From: Pontibacter diazotrophicus
GTDB lineage: Bacteria; Bacteroidota; Bacteroidia; Cytophagales; Hymenobacteraceae
DNA length: 64,000 nt
Direction: 5' to 3'
Assembly (NCBI RefSeq): GCF_003367245.1
Contig: NZ_QRGR01000007.1
Location: 1 to 64,000 of the forward strand
The translations under genes were made by a program, and so were the position numbers. The first letter of the stretch is position 1, and the number at the start of each line of letters is the position of its first letter. The notes beneath the pieces are model-generated. The model was given only the letters and a program-made list of their open reading frames with translations. It made no database searches and was not told the origin of the DNA. Positions 1-9,099 of this stretch are shown piece by piece.

Positions 1-16
1 ATCGCAAGAAAGGCAA

Positions 17-123
17 TGGTGGCTATGGCTCCGGTGAGCACCTCTTCCCATCCCGAACAGAGAAGTTAAGCCCGGACGCGCCGATGGTACTGGGGTCACA
101 CCCGGGAGAGTAGGTGGCCGCCA
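17..123 (+). rRNA. rrf: 5S ribosomal RNA
   Basis: The stretch contains the conserved 5S blocks (CCCATCCCGAACAG, GAAGTTAAGCCC, GCGCCGATGGTACT, GGGAGAGTAGGT). The ends TGGTGGC (17-23) and GCCGCCA (117-123) pair to form helix I, which sets the boundaries at about 107 nt. It is probably the last gene of an rRNA operon whose 23S gene lies upstream of the window. Confidence 0.96.
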
Positions 124-135
124 ACACAACAACAA

Positions 136-170
136 GACGCCCCCTGTTAGAGATAGCAGGGGGCGTTCTT
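136..170 (+). terminator. Terminator of the rRNA operon
   Basis: CGCCCCCTG (138-146) and CAGGGGGCG (157-165) form a perfect 9-bp stem with a 10-nt loop, followed by a T-containing tail. It lies 14 nt after the 5S gene and probably ends the rRNA transcript. Confidence 0.85.
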
Positions 171-282
171 GATTTAGAGGCTATCCTAATCTAGTAGGCG
201 AGGCGTAACTAATCCAGCGGCAGCGTATCTAAACTTTCCGGTGTACCTTTCTTTGATCTCAGAGAGATTTTGAAATGTAGTA

Positions 283-2094
283 TTACTCGCGCAGTTGATG
301 CAGGTTATGGGTCAGAAATTCTTCCCAGGTTGAAACAAACCCTTTATCGGCCCATGGAAGATTTTCCTGTAATAATAGTTCGAATCTTAAGCGATATGAA
401 TCTTTTTCGAACGAATCGAAACTGAAAGGGAGCTTTATAACTTGAGAATTTCCTGGTTTGATGCTCAAATCATTTATCTCTCCCTGCTGAACTACTTTTT
501 CCCCATCAAGTATTTTCCATTGTAACAGTACTTTGTCCAGCACAGCAAAATCCTGAAGATTAACCACATTAATACTGTTGTCTTTGCTGAGCTTTATGCT
601 TACCGGCTGATACTCTTTTTTAAATTCCTGCAAACTCTCCGCGGAAAATTGCTCTAATTGTGGAGCAGAGGGAGGGAGATTAGCAATAGCCTTATTTTTG
701 ATGTTATTTAACACCGGCCTTTCTGGATCCAGGACTTTAAGGCTATCCTGTAAAGCAGAAACCCAGGGTTTTGGAGCATCAAAAATATTGTTTTCTGTAG
801 CCCACGCTATCAGTGAGGGCCTGTTTCTGAGTTGGTATAGCATAGACAAACGCTGCTTGAGCCAAATATTGCCATCAATGTCACCCTCGCTGATTGGCTC
901 CTGATCTACATCTAAGTACTGAATAAGATATAAGCCATACTCATCGGCTAAATCATACAAGTCATTATTGGCAGGTAAACCATATACACGTATGGTGTTA
1001 AAATGATGTTGCTTCAATTTTATCACGTAGGTTCTTAACTCTTCTGTTGTGGGCGCCGGAGCTCTTAATGGAGGGTGTATATAGGCAACTGCTTTGAGCC
1101 GTACAGGAATATTATTTATTCTTAGCTCGCCCTTTTTTAGCTCAGCTATTCTTAATCCTACTTTTTCGCTTATGACTTCAGATGCATTATAACGGGAGGA
1201 GTAAGCACCAGAGGTGACAAGAAAAAGGTTAGGTGTTTCAGCGGTCCATTTGTAGGAGTAAACTTCACGGTTAACATAAAAGAAATGATGATGACCTTTT
1301 ATAGGCTCTTGATTGCCCTGCTTTGTACTGTCAGCTATAATATGGGTCACTACTTTACCGCTGAAGTCCCTGACTTTTTCCTCCCTTCTGATGAAGGAGG
1401 CATACCGGGGGCTTTGGGCATGATTTTTCATTCTGAAGCGGTAGGACCAGTTCAGGCCCCTGTAATTTTCTGGATAGGTGTGGAATACTCTTACACGGGA
1501 AGCTACAAAACGAATATCAGGGGTAGCTATAAGAAAGAATCTGTAGGCTAAACTATCTATATCGCCTGCATCCTGTTCGCTTGTTATCTTTATAGTTGTA
1601 GCTCCTCCTTTAGCTTTCAAAAAAGGCGAGATTCTTATTTGAGTATCTACACCTGGCGATGCCAGTTTTGACTTGTACCCGTTTACCTCTATTGTAAAAG
1701 AAGTCTTAGGAGAAAGTATCACCAGAAACTGCTCCTTCCCCAGCCACTGAGAGGGTGTTTCTGCTAAAGTAGAAAACACGGTGACTTGTGCTGTTTTTCC
1801 TGTTGCGGTTTTAACTTGCTGGGCCGCTTTATTCCACTTTATCTGTTTCACCCAAGTTGATGATACCGGCTCAAAGGTTAAAGCCTCTGCTTCGTCTTTA
1901 AAAGGAATAGTGACTTGCCCATGTTCTATTAAACTATCTGCAATCAGGGCTTCTTCTCTTGTCTGGGCCAGCGAGCCGAAAGCTATTACCTGAAATAATA
2001 ATATGAACGGCAGAGTTCTCCTGATGCATAAGAAAAACAACCCTACAGGAGTCAATGTATTCCCAGAAGCTAACCTTTTACACATTTCTGGCAT
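283..2094 (-). CDS. Secreted GH2-like protein with shortened TIM barrel
   Basis: A 603-aa exported protein. The N-terminus carries a hydrophobic signal segment ending near residue 44 (FGSLAQ). The middle has beta-sandwich character. From about residue 325 there is a glycoside hydrolase family 2 barrel start (FNTIRVYGLP, then LADEYGLYLI, compare LacZ LCDEYGLYV). The acid/base region reads LIAWATENN at about 430-437, so the Glu is kept but the preceding Asn of the family GNE motif is Thr. About 60 residues later a LacZ domain-4-like sandwich begins (YQPVSIKL, about 494). The strand with the nucleophile Glu is therefore missing. Classical LacZ-type hydrolysis looks unlikely; carbohydrate binding is possible. 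The start is uncertain: the first Met gives a long leader, and a TTG near residue 18 is an alternative. Confidence 0.7.
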   Translation of the reverse strand: MPEMCKRLASGNTLTPVGLFFLCIRRTLPFILLFQVIAFGSLAQTREEALIADSLIEHGQVTIPFKDEAEALTFEPVSSTWVKQIKWNKAAQQVKTATGKTAQVTVFSTLAETPSQWLGKEQFLVILSPKTSFTIEVNGYKSKLASPGVDTQIRISPFLKAKGGATTIKITSEQDAGDIDSLAYRFFLIATPDIRFVASRVRVFHTYPENYRGLNWSYRFRMKNHAQSPRYASFIRREEKVRDFSGKVVTHIIADSTKQGNQEPIKGHHHFFYVNREVYSYKWTAETPNLFLVTSGAYSSRYNASEVISEKVGLRIAELKKGELRINNIPVRLKAVAYIHPPLRAPAPTTEELRTYVIKLKQHHFNTIRVYGLPANNDLYDLADEYGLYLIQYLDVDQEPISEGDIDGNIWLKQRLSMLYQLRNRPSLIAWATENNIFDAPKPWVSALQDSLKVLDPERPVLNNIKNKAIANLPPSAPQLEQFSAESLQEFKKEYQPVSIKLSKDNSINVVNLQDFAVLDKVLLQWKILDGEKVVQQGEINDLSIKPGNSQVIKLPFSFDSFEKDSYRLRFELLLQENLPWADKGFVSTWEEFLTHNLHQLRE

Positions 2095-2353
2095 TTCGTG
2101 AAGGGGATTCGTCTAAGGAATATGAAGCTATCCAACTTTAAAAAGGTAGTAATAAAAGTGGAAACGTCACAGAAATGGGGTATAAAATACGCTGCCCCAC
2201 CTAATTTTCAGGCTACACTTTCGTTATAACATCATTATACACTTCAGGAGAGGCAACACAATGAAAGAAACATCAGATAACTGCTGATTCAGTTTATGAG
2301 TATAGCAGTAAGCTGGCTGTTGTTTTTCAGGGCTTTCCTCTTTAACTTGTCTT

Positions 2354-4363
2354 ATGGCTTTTTTATACCCGTCTTTTCTGTTTGCGCTTGCTGCTATCGC
2401 TGTGCCTGTTGTGCTACATTTAGTGCAACTGAGGCGGGCGAAGCGGGTTATATTCAGTAATGTTCGGTTTATTCAGGCTTCTAAAGACCTGACGGCCAGC
2501 CAGCGTAATTTAAAAGAGCTGCTGATACTGCTGTGCCGTATTCTGTTCATTGTTTTCCTGGTGCTGGCTTTTGCGCAGCCTTTTTTGCCTGCTTCTAACG
2601 CTGTTGCTCCTGCGGATGCGTCCCAGGTGGCGATTATAGTGGATAATACTTACAGTATGCAGAATGTGCACGAGCAGCAGGATTTGTCTCTCCTCAACGT
2701 TGCCTCAGACAGAGCGAAGGATATTGTAGGTATGTTTCCTGCATCTACTGCTTTTAAAGTAGCATCCAGCAACAGGGCAAAGCATGGTGCCGCTGTACAG
2801 GCTGCGGAAGCTACAGGTTACCTGGAGGAACTGGACTTTTCAGCTAAACAATATTCGGCTGTTGTACCCTCTGCTATTAGTCAACCGGCACATACCTTTA
2901 TTCTTTCCGACTTTCAAAGAAGTACGTTTCAGCCTTCGGAACTTGCGAGGTATGACAGCACCACACAGGTCCATCTGGTACCTATTGCAGCAGCAGCCAC
3001 TGGGAATGTTGGCATCGACTCTGTTTATCTGGAAGATGAGTTTATCAGGCCGTCAGCAGAAAATATCCTTCATGTGAGCTTGTTTAATGCCGGAGAAGAG
3101 GCTGTAGAAGGGGTTCCGGTAAAACTGATGATAGAGGACCAGCAGGTAGCGGCGCTTAGCGTGGACTTGCCGCCACAACAGGCGACAGAAGCGGTCATGA
3201 ACTTTAGAGTAAACGGAGCAGGTGCCAAAAAGGCCTATGTGCTGGTAGAGGATTACCCTGTGGAGTTCGACAATACATACTATTTTGTTTTGTCACCCTC
3301 CACAGAAGTGAATGTTACTGAAGTGGCGGAAAGTCCTGCTAATTCGCTTCAGCGCCTGTACCAGAACGAACCTTTCTTCCAGTTTACTTCCTATAGTGCG
3401 GGCAATATCAATTATGCGCAGGCGGGTACTTCCGATATTATTATACTGAACGGTGTGTCTGACCTTTCGGCTGCCTTAGCCGCTACTGTTACCAACTTTG
3501 TGGAGGCAGGAGGTACGGTGGCTGTTATTCCTCCGGCAGGAGGCGAAGTGGCGGGCTATACTACCTTGTTTCAGAACCTGAACATACCTGCCAGCTTTAC
3601 AGGAGCAACAGCGGCAAGCAGTAAAACAAGCCTGGCAGCGCCAGACCCGAATAATCCTTTTTTCCGGAGTATTTTTTCTGATTATGACCCTAAGATGCAG
3701 ATGCCTGCTGCAGTGCGCAGTATTGCCTGGAACAGAGCATCAGAAGACATTCTGAAATACAGGGGAGGCGCATCTTTTATGTCAAGGTTCGATAGGGGCA
3801 GCGGCCATGTATACCTGATGGCGGCGCCGCTTCAGGAAGATTACAATGCGCTGGCAAACCATGCCCTGTTTGTGCCCATCATGTATAAACTGGCCATCAG
3901 TAGCTATAAGCAGCAACAAGCGCTGGCCTATACCTTGTCTGCCAACACCATACAAGTGCCGGCCATCAACAGAAGGCAGCAGGAAGGGGTATACGCACTG
4001 CAAAAGGACAGCCTTGCCTTTATACCAGAACAGCAGGTGCGGGGCGGGCGGCTATACTTCAATACACCAGCCGATATGGATGAGGCTGGTTTTTATACGT
4101 TGCAGCTTCAGGATTCCACTATCACGACTTTGGCCTTTAACTATGGCAAAGATGAGTCTTACCTGGCACAGTATACGCCGGATGAACTGAAAGCCTTGGT
4201 AGGGGCAAGCCGCCAGAATGTGCATGTCTACGAAAGCGGAGATGCTTTTTCAGTGAAGGGCGAGTTCGAAAAAAGTTATTTTGGCGTAAAGCTTTGGAAA
4301 TATTGCCTAATATTGTGTCTGTTTTTCCTGATGGCCGAAATAGCACTTATTAGATTCCTCTAA
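2354..4363 (+). CDS. BatA-domain membrane protein with vWA-like region
   Basis: A 669-aa protein with the typical BatA N-terminus: a first membrane helix (about 6-24), a basic linker (HLVQLRRAKRVIFSNVRF) and a second helix (about 56-78). A von Willebrand A-like domain follows, with a degenerate metal-binding motif DNTYSM near residue 98. A long periplasmic region comes next, then a final membrane helix close to the C-terminus. BatA relatives are widespread in Bacteroidota; their biochemical role is not settled. The stop codon is one base before the next ATG, so the gene is probably co-transcribed with the dihydroorotase-like gene. Confidence 0.85.
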   Translation: MAFLYPSFLFALAAIAVPVVLHLVQLRRAKRVIFSNVRFIQASKDLTASQRNLKELLILLCRILFIVFLVLAFAQPFLPASNAVAPADASQVAIIVDNTYSMQNVHEQQDLSLLNVASDRAKDIVGMFPASTAFKVASSNRAKHGAAVQAAEATGYLEELDFSAKQYSAVVPSAISQPAHTFILSDFQRSTFQPSELARYDSTTQVHLVPIAAAATGNVGIDSVYLEDEFIRPSAENILHVSLFNAGEEAVEGVPVKLMIEDQQVAALSVDLPPQQATEAVMNFRVNGAGAKKAYVLVEDYPVEFDNTYYFVLSPSTEVNVTEVAESPANSLQRLYQNEPFFQFTSYSAGNINYAQAGTSDIIILNGVSDLSAALAATVTNFVEAGGTVAVIPPAGGEVAGYTTLFQNLNIPASFTGATAASSKTSLAAPDPNNPFFRSIFSDYDPKMQMPAAVRSIAWNRASEDILKYRGGASFMSRFDRGSGHVYLMAAPLQEDYNALANHALFVPIMYKLAISSYKQQQALAYTLSANTIQVPAINRRQQEGVYALQKDSLAFIPEQQVRGGRLYFNTPADMDEAGFYTLQLQDSTITTLAFNYGKDESYLAQYTPDELKALVGASRQNVHVYESGDAFSVKGEFEKSYFGVKLWKYCLILCLFFLMAEIALIRFL

Positions 4364-4364
4364 A

Positions 4365-5636
4365 ATGAAAATACTTCTCCAAGCAGCAACTATCTATCAC
4401 CCACAATCTGAACATCATCTACAAAAAAAGAACATCCTGATCCAGGATGGCATCATCACTTACATAGGCTCCGAAACGCAGGAAGCGGATGAAACTATCG
4501 CAACCGAAGGACTTTGTGTTTCTGCAGGATGGATAGACATGTTTGCCTTTGTGGGAGAGCCGGGGCTGGAGTACAAGGAAGATTTGCATTCCATAGCTGC
4601 TGCAGCGGCGGCTGGTGGCTTCACGGAAGTGGTGTGCCTGCCAAACACAGAGCCGGTTGTGCAGACGAAAGGAACTGTAAATTATGTAAAAAGCATCGCG
4701 CAGCAATTGCCTGTGAGCCTTTTGCCGGCAGCAGCTATTACAGTAGATACCCATGGCAAAGACCTGACAGAAATGATTGACCTGCACCAGGCAGGAGCCG
4801 TTGCTTTTACAGATGGCACCAAGCCGCTGCAGGGGGCGGATGTACTGCTGAAGGCACTGCAGTATGTGCAGCTGTTTGACGGATTGCTGATGAACAAAGC
4901 CGAGCATACGCGCCTGACAGATCACGGGCAAATGCACGAGGGCGAGGTAAGCACCCGCTTAGGGATGAAGGGCATTCCTGCGCTGGCGGAAGAAGTAATG
5001 GTCACGCGCGATTTGCAGTTGCTCGCCTACACTGGAGGCAGGATGCATTTTTCACTGCTCTCTACGGCGGCAGCCATCGAGGCAGTCCGGGAAGCGAAAG
5101 CGGAAGGCCTGCACGTAACCTGCGATGTGGCCAGTTACCAGGCAGCTTTCACAGACGAGACCGTCTCACCTTTTGATACCAATTATAAAGTAGCCCCGCC
5201 TTTCAGAAGTGAAGCCGATGTGGCGGCCATAAAGCAAGGGCTGCAGGACGGAACAATCGATGCCCTTGTATCGGCACATATGCCACACGATACAGAAGCG
5301 AAGCGTCTGGAATTTGACCTGGCCGATTTCGGGATCATCAATTTAGAGACGTCCTTTGCTGTGGCAAACAGCACCCTTTCGGGCGTGTTATCGACGGAGC
5401 AGTTGGTAGTAAAGTTTACCTCCGGCCCGCGCGGGGTTCTGCGCCTGCCTGAACCGCAAATAGCGGAAGGAGAGGCCGCAAACCTGACGCTCTTCAACCC
5501 GAATGCCCCCTGGACCCCATCTGAAGCAGCCACGAAGTCTAAGTCAAAAAACAGTCCTTTCTTTGGCCAGGAGCTAAAGGGGAGGGTAATCGGGACGATA
5601 CACAAAGGGCAGGCGGTGCTCAATCAGTCTTTTTAA
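4365..5636 (+). CDS. Dihydroorotase homologue lacking the metal site (PyrC'-like)
   Basis: A 423-aa amidohydrolase-fold protein of the class I dihydroorotase family by length and by SAGWIDM..VGEPGLEYKEDL and GGFTEVVCLPNTEPV. The canonical HxH metal motif after the first strand is replaced by FAF (residues 60-62). The family DHAPH motif reads SAHMPH, and the CEVTPHH region reads CDVASYQ. These losses argue against catalysis. Inactive PyrC' subunits that stabilise aspartate transcarbamoylase are known in other bacteria, so a structural role in pyrimidine synthesis is the best inference. No pyrB is in the window. It starts one base after the BatA-domain gene. Confidence 0.85.
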   Translation: MKILLQAATIYHPQSEHHLQKKNILIQDGIITYIGSETQEADETIATEGLCVSAGWIDMFAFVGEPGLEYKEDLHSIAAAAAAGGFTEVVCLPNTEPVVQTKGTVNYVKSIAQQLPVSLLPAAAITVDTHGKDLTEMIDLHQAGAVAFTDGTKPLQGADVLLKALQYVQLFDGLLMNKAEHTRLTDHGQMHEGEVSTRLGMKGIPALAEEVMVTRDLQLLAYTGGRMHFSLLSTAAAIEAVREAKAEGLHVTCDVASYQAAFTDETVSPFDTNYKVAPPFRSEADVAAIKQGLQDGTIDALVSAHMPHDTEAKRLEFDLADFGIINLETSFAVANSTLSGVLSTEQLVVKFTSGPRGVLRLPEPQIAEGEAANLTLFNPNAPWTPSEAATKSKSKNSPFFGQELKGRVIGTIHKGQAVLNQSF

Positions 5637-5696
5637 TATATTTATACTTATATTGAGCTTGTGTTGGCAAAAGCCCAACAGGGGCGAATTAGCAAA

Positions 5697-6206
5697 ATGC
5701 TGAATCAGACAATTATCAGGGTTGGGATACGCTACGGCGTGTTGTGTAGTCTGGCTTGTTTCTTACTGGTGGTAGTCCTTTACTTTATGGGGTATAACCC
5801 GTTTGGTAACGCAGGTCGCCTGACGTACCTGCCCATACCTGTATTTATATTTCTTGCCATCCGCTACTTTAAGTTGTTCAACGAGGGCAACATGAGCTTC
5901 GGAAAAGGCTTTAGAGTGGGGCTGTCGGTGGCATTTTATACGGCCATGGCGACCGCCATGCTTATTTTCCTTTTCATTTACCTGGTAGGGCCAGAGGTGA
6001 TACAGGCCCATGTGGCAGAGATGAGGGCTTTACTGGAGGAGACGAGGGAAGAGCAGGTGAGAATGTTGGGGGAAAGCCTCTACGAAGAAGGGTATAAAGC
6101 ACTGGATTCTTTAACACCGAGTATGCTGGCAGCGGATGATTTTGTGCGGCGGATGTTTGTGGGAGGGATATTTTCATTGATAGCGGCCGTTTTCTTTCGT
6201 AAGTAA
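5697..6206 (+). CDS. DUF4199 membrane protein
   Basis: About 169 aa from the ATG at 5697; a GTG 36 bases upstream would add 12 polar residues and is less likely. There are three or four membrane helices, with the family-like pattern GIRYGVLCSLACF near the start, then IRYFKLFNEGNMSFGKGFRVG, a long amphipathic stretch (HVAEMRALLEETREEQ) and a C-terminal helix. This matches the DUF4199 family, common in Bacteroidota and of unknown function. It lies between the dihydroorotase homologue and a second DUF4199 gene. Confidence 0.8.
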   Translation: MLNQTIIRVGIRYGVLCSLACFLLVVVLYFMGYNPFGNAGRLTYLPIPVFIFLAIRYFKLFNEGNMSFGKGFRVGLSVAFYTAMATAMLIFLFIYLVGPEVIQAHVAEMRALLEETREEQVRMLGESLYEEGYKALDSLTPSMLAADDFVRRMFVGGIFSLIAAVFFRK

Positions 6207-6232
6207 AACGTAAACCTATAAACACTAACAAC

Positions 6233-6757
6233 ATGACCACCATTGAAAAACAACCCTCTGTAGCCTCTGTAGCCCTTAAGTATGGTTTACTCTTTGGTCT
6301 GATAGGTGTCGTCTTCCAGGTTATCATTATGGTAACCGATTTAGGAGATAACCGCTGGCTCAGCAGCCTGGCCTATATCATCCTGATTGCCGGTATCGTG
6401 ATGGCCATGAAAAACTACAAAGAGCAGAACTTCGGCTACATGTCGTATGGGCAGGGGCTGGGGATTGGCACTTTGTTAGGAGCCGTTTTTGGCTTTATGA
6501 CGGGCTTGTTCACTTGGGTATACACGGAGTTTATAGATACCGAATATATGGCACGCATGATGGAGAAGCAGCGTGTGCAGATGCTGGAGCAGGGAATGAC
6601 AGATGAACAGGTGGATGCAGGTATGGCGATGGCAGAGAACTTCCAGGGCCCGTTAACAATGATTATCGGCGGAACAGTCATGACTTTAATTTTTGGCTTT
6701 ATCTTATCTTTGATCATCTCAGCGATAATGAAGAACAGCCGTCCGGAGTTTGAATAA
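6233..6757 (+). CDS. Second DUF4199 membrane protein
   Basis: A 174-aa protein with four predicted membrane helices and the same plan as its upstream neighbour: ALKYGLLFGLIGVV, then NYKEQNFGYMSYGQGLGIG, an amphipathic segment (MMEKQRVQMLEQGMTDEQ) and a last helix (MIIGGTVMTLIFGFILSLII). It begins 26 bases after the first DUF4199 gene and ends 3 bases before the glycosyltransferase start. The pair probably arose by duplication. Function is unknown; the link to polyprenol-type glycosyltransferases hints at the envelope. Confidence 0.82.
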   Translation: MTTIEKQPSVASVALKYGLLFGLIGVVFQVIIMVTDLGDNRWLSSLAYIILIAGIVMAMKNYKEQNFGYMSYGQGLGIGTLLGAVFGFMTGLFTWVYTEFIDTEYMARMMEKQRVQMLEQGMTDEQVDAGMAMAENFQGPLTMIIGGTVMTLIFGFILSLIISAIMKNSRPEFE

Positions 6758-6760
6758 AAC

Positions 6761-7735
6761 ATGCAGTATCCTTATGATATTTCGGTCGTGGTTCCCCTCT
6801 TTAATGAGGAGGAATCGTTGCCTGAACTTGTGCGCTGGATTAAACGCGTGATGCACGCGCACGAGTTTTCTTATGAAGTGATTTTAGTTGATGACGGCAG
6901 CACCGACCGCTCCTGGGACGTGGTGTGCAGCCTGAGTGCCGAAGACAACACGTTGAAGGGCATCAGCTTTAACCGTAACTACGGTAAATCGGCAGCGCTG
7001 AACGAAGGCTTTAAGCGCTGTTCCGGCGAAGTGGTGATTACCATGGATGCCGACCTGCAGGACAGCCCGGAGGAGATCCCGGCCCTGTACGATATGATCA
7101 AAAACCAGCGCTATGACCTAGTGAGCGGCTGGAAAAAGAAGCGCTACGATCCGCTGAGCAAAACAATCCCTACAAAGTTTTTTAACGCCGCTACCCGCAA
7201 GTTATCAGGCATTAAACTGCACGACTTTAACTGCGGCCTGAAAGCGTACCGCCAGCTGGTGGTAAAAAGTATTGAGGTGCACGGCGAAATGCACCGTTAT
7301 ATACCTGTTATTGCGAAGTGGAACGGTTTTACCAGAATAGGAGAGAAGCCCGTACAGCACCAGGAGCGCAAGTATGGCACCACCAAATTTGGCCTGGAGC
7401 GCTTTGTTTACGGTTTCCTCGACCTGCTTTCTATCACGTTTGTCAGCCGCTTTAAGAAGCGCCCGATGCACTTCTTCGGCACCATGGGTACGCTCATGTT
7501 TGTGGTAGGCCTCGGCATCACTGTTTGGCTGATAGCTCAGAAGATGTTCGGGGTTTACTTCGAAGGCCGTGTTCGCGACATCGTAGACCAGCCACTTTTC
7601 TTCCTGGCATTGGTGGCCGTAGTACTGGGAGTGCAATTGTTTCTGGCAGGTTTCCTGGCCGAAATGATCTCCATGGCCTCCAGCAAAAGCAACGAGTACC
7701 TTATCCGGGATAGGGTCGGGTCGTTAAGGAAATAA
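6761..7735 (+). CDS. Family 2 glycosyltransferase, GtrB/DPM1-like
   Basis: A 324-aa membrane glycosyltransferase. The GT-A domain starts at once (VVPLFNEEESL), with the nucleotide-sugar site ILVDDGSTDRS and the DxD motif in ITMDADLQDSPEEIP near residue 110. Two C-terminal membrane helices (about 240-262 and 277-300) anchor it in the inner membrane. This is the layout of enzymes that load a sugar onto a polyprenyl phosphate carrier (GtrB, ArnC, DPM1). It probably belongs to the same transcript as the DUF4199 pair and the next glycosyltransferase. Confidence 0.88.
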   Translation: MQYPYDISVVVPLFNEEESLPELVRWIKRVMHAHEFSYEVILVDDGSTDRSWDVVCSLSAEDNTLKGISFNRNYGKSAALNEGFKRCSGEVVITMDADLQDSPEEIPALYDMIKNQRYDLVSGWKKKRYDPLSKTIPTKFFNAATRKLSGIKLHDFNCGLKAYRQLVVKSIEVHGEMHRYIPVIAKWNGFTRIGEKPVQHQERKYGTTKFGLERFVYGFLDLLSITFVSRFKKRPMHFFGTMGTLMFVVGLGITVWLIAQKMFGVYFEGRVRDIVDQPLFFLALVAVVLGVQLFLAGFLAEMISMASSKSNEYLIRDRVGSLRK

Positions 7736-7746
7736 GAGGGGCAACA

Positions 7747-8886
7747 ATGGGAAAGCGGGTAATTATTGTAGGGCCGGCACACCCGTTGCGCGGCGGCGGC
7801 ATGGCCACTTTCAACGAGCGCCTGGCCTACGCCTTTCAGGAGGCAGGCGATGAGGTGGAGATCGTCACCTTCAGTCTGCAGTACCCTTCGTTCCTGTTTC
7901 CGGGCAAAAGCCAATACACGGATGAGCCTGCCCCGGAAGCCCTTCAAATCAAAGTACTGATCAACTCTGTAAATCCTGTCAGCTGGTGGCGCGCCGGCAA
8001 TTATATCCGGAAGCAGAAGCCTGATCTGGTTATCTTTCGCTATTGGCTGCCTTTTATGGGGCCATCCCTTGGCACGATAGCACGCATCATCCAGAGAAAC
8101 AGGCACAGCCGCATACTGGCTATCACAGACAACGTGGTGCCACATGAAAAGCGCCCGGGCGATGTGCCTTTCACAAAGTACTTTCTCAGTGCCTGCCAGG
8201 GCTTTATCACGCTCTCGCGTTCGGTGCTACAGGATTTAAAGCGTTTTGAGCCAAAGAAGCCAGCAACATACCTGCCACACCCGCTATACGATAATTTTGG
8301 CGAAGCCGAAACCAAAGCAGCCGCCTGTGCTGCTCTGGGTCTCGATCCGCAATACAACTACCTCCTGTTCTTCGGGTTTATCCGGGCCTATAAAGGCTTG
8401 GACCTGCTGTTGCAGGCCCTGGCAGAACCCATACTACAGCGCCCGGATATAAAGCTCATTGTGGCAGGTGAGTTTTATGAAGATGCCGCCCAATACCACG
8501 CCCTCATTCAAAAACTGAACCTGCAGGACCGCCTGGTGCTGCACACTGATTTTATACCTAACGCCGCTGTGCGCCATTATTTCTGTGCCGCTGACCTGGT
8601 GGTGCAGCCTTATAAGCATGCCACGCAAAGCGGCGTAACGCAGGTCGCCTATCACTTCAACAAACCTATGGTGGTGACGAATGTAGGAGGGCTTCCAGAA
8701 TTGGTGCCGGACGGGGAGGTGGGACATGTAGTGGAGCCGCAACCTCAGGCGATAGCGCAGGCTATCCTTCGTTTTTATACTTCGGAACAAGGAGAGACAT
8801 TCTCTCAGAACATAAAAGGCTACAAAAAACGCTTTAGCTGGTCCCACTTTGTGCAGGCTATCGGGGAAATGGCAGCTAAGCTGTAG
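7747..8886 (+). CDS. GT4-type glycosyltransferase
   Basis: A 379-aa GT-B fold enzyme. The N-terminal domain opens with IIVGPAHPLRGGGMATF, a glycine-rich loop typical of GT4. The C-terminal donor-binding domain has LLFFGFIRAYKGLDLLL, IVAGEF and the segment QPYKHATQSGVTQVAYHFNKPMV with NVGGLPELV. The Glu of the usual EX7E pattern is not obvious; the equivalent region reads YKHATQSG. A role in envelope or exopolysaccharide synthesis is inferred from the neighbour. It is the last gene of the run; no strong terminator is visible after it. Confidence 0.85.
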   Translation: MGKRVIIVGPAHPLRGGGMATFNERLAYAFQEAGDEVEIVTFSLQYPSFLFPGKSQYTDEPAPEALQIKVLINSVNPVSWWRAGNYIRKQKPDLVIFRYWLPFMGPSLGTIARIIQRNRHSRILAITDNVVPHEKRPGDVPFTKYFLSACQGFITLSRSVLQDLKRFEPKKPATYLPHPLYDNFGEAETKAAACAALGLDPQYNYLLFFGFIRAYKGLDLLLQALAEPILQRPDIKLIVAGEFYEDAAQYHALIQKLNLQDRLVLHTDFIPNAAVRHYFCAADLVVQPYKHATQSGVTQVAYHFNKPMVVTNVGGLPELVPDGEVGHVVEPQPQAIAQAILRFYTSEQGETFSQNIKGYKKRFSWSHFVQAIGEMAAKL

Positions 8887-9099
8887 CCCGATTTATTCAC
8901 TCTCGCTTCTATAAAATTTTATAAGGATGCAAGTGATGCTTCACCGCTGAATGTGCCTTCCATTCTCTCTTTGGCTGTTTTGTAGCCCCAAAAATATCCT
9001 CTTCAATTTTAAAAACAGAATATTTGTTATAACACTTGTCTATATTTTATAATGAACTTAACTTACTGAAGAATTCATTCAAATTATACAATATAGCAA

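Noticed and set aside
1285..1551. 88-aa + strand frame opposite the GH2-like gene
   Set aside because: It lies wholly within the GH2-like coding region, with no independent support.
2095..2353. Promoter or RNA gene upstream of the BatA-domain gene
   Set aside because: Only weak partial boxes such as TAACTTG are visible; nothing better than chance.
4419..4937. 172-aa - strand frame within the dihydroorotase homologue
   Set aside because: Antisense shadow; no start context, promoter or recognisable domain.
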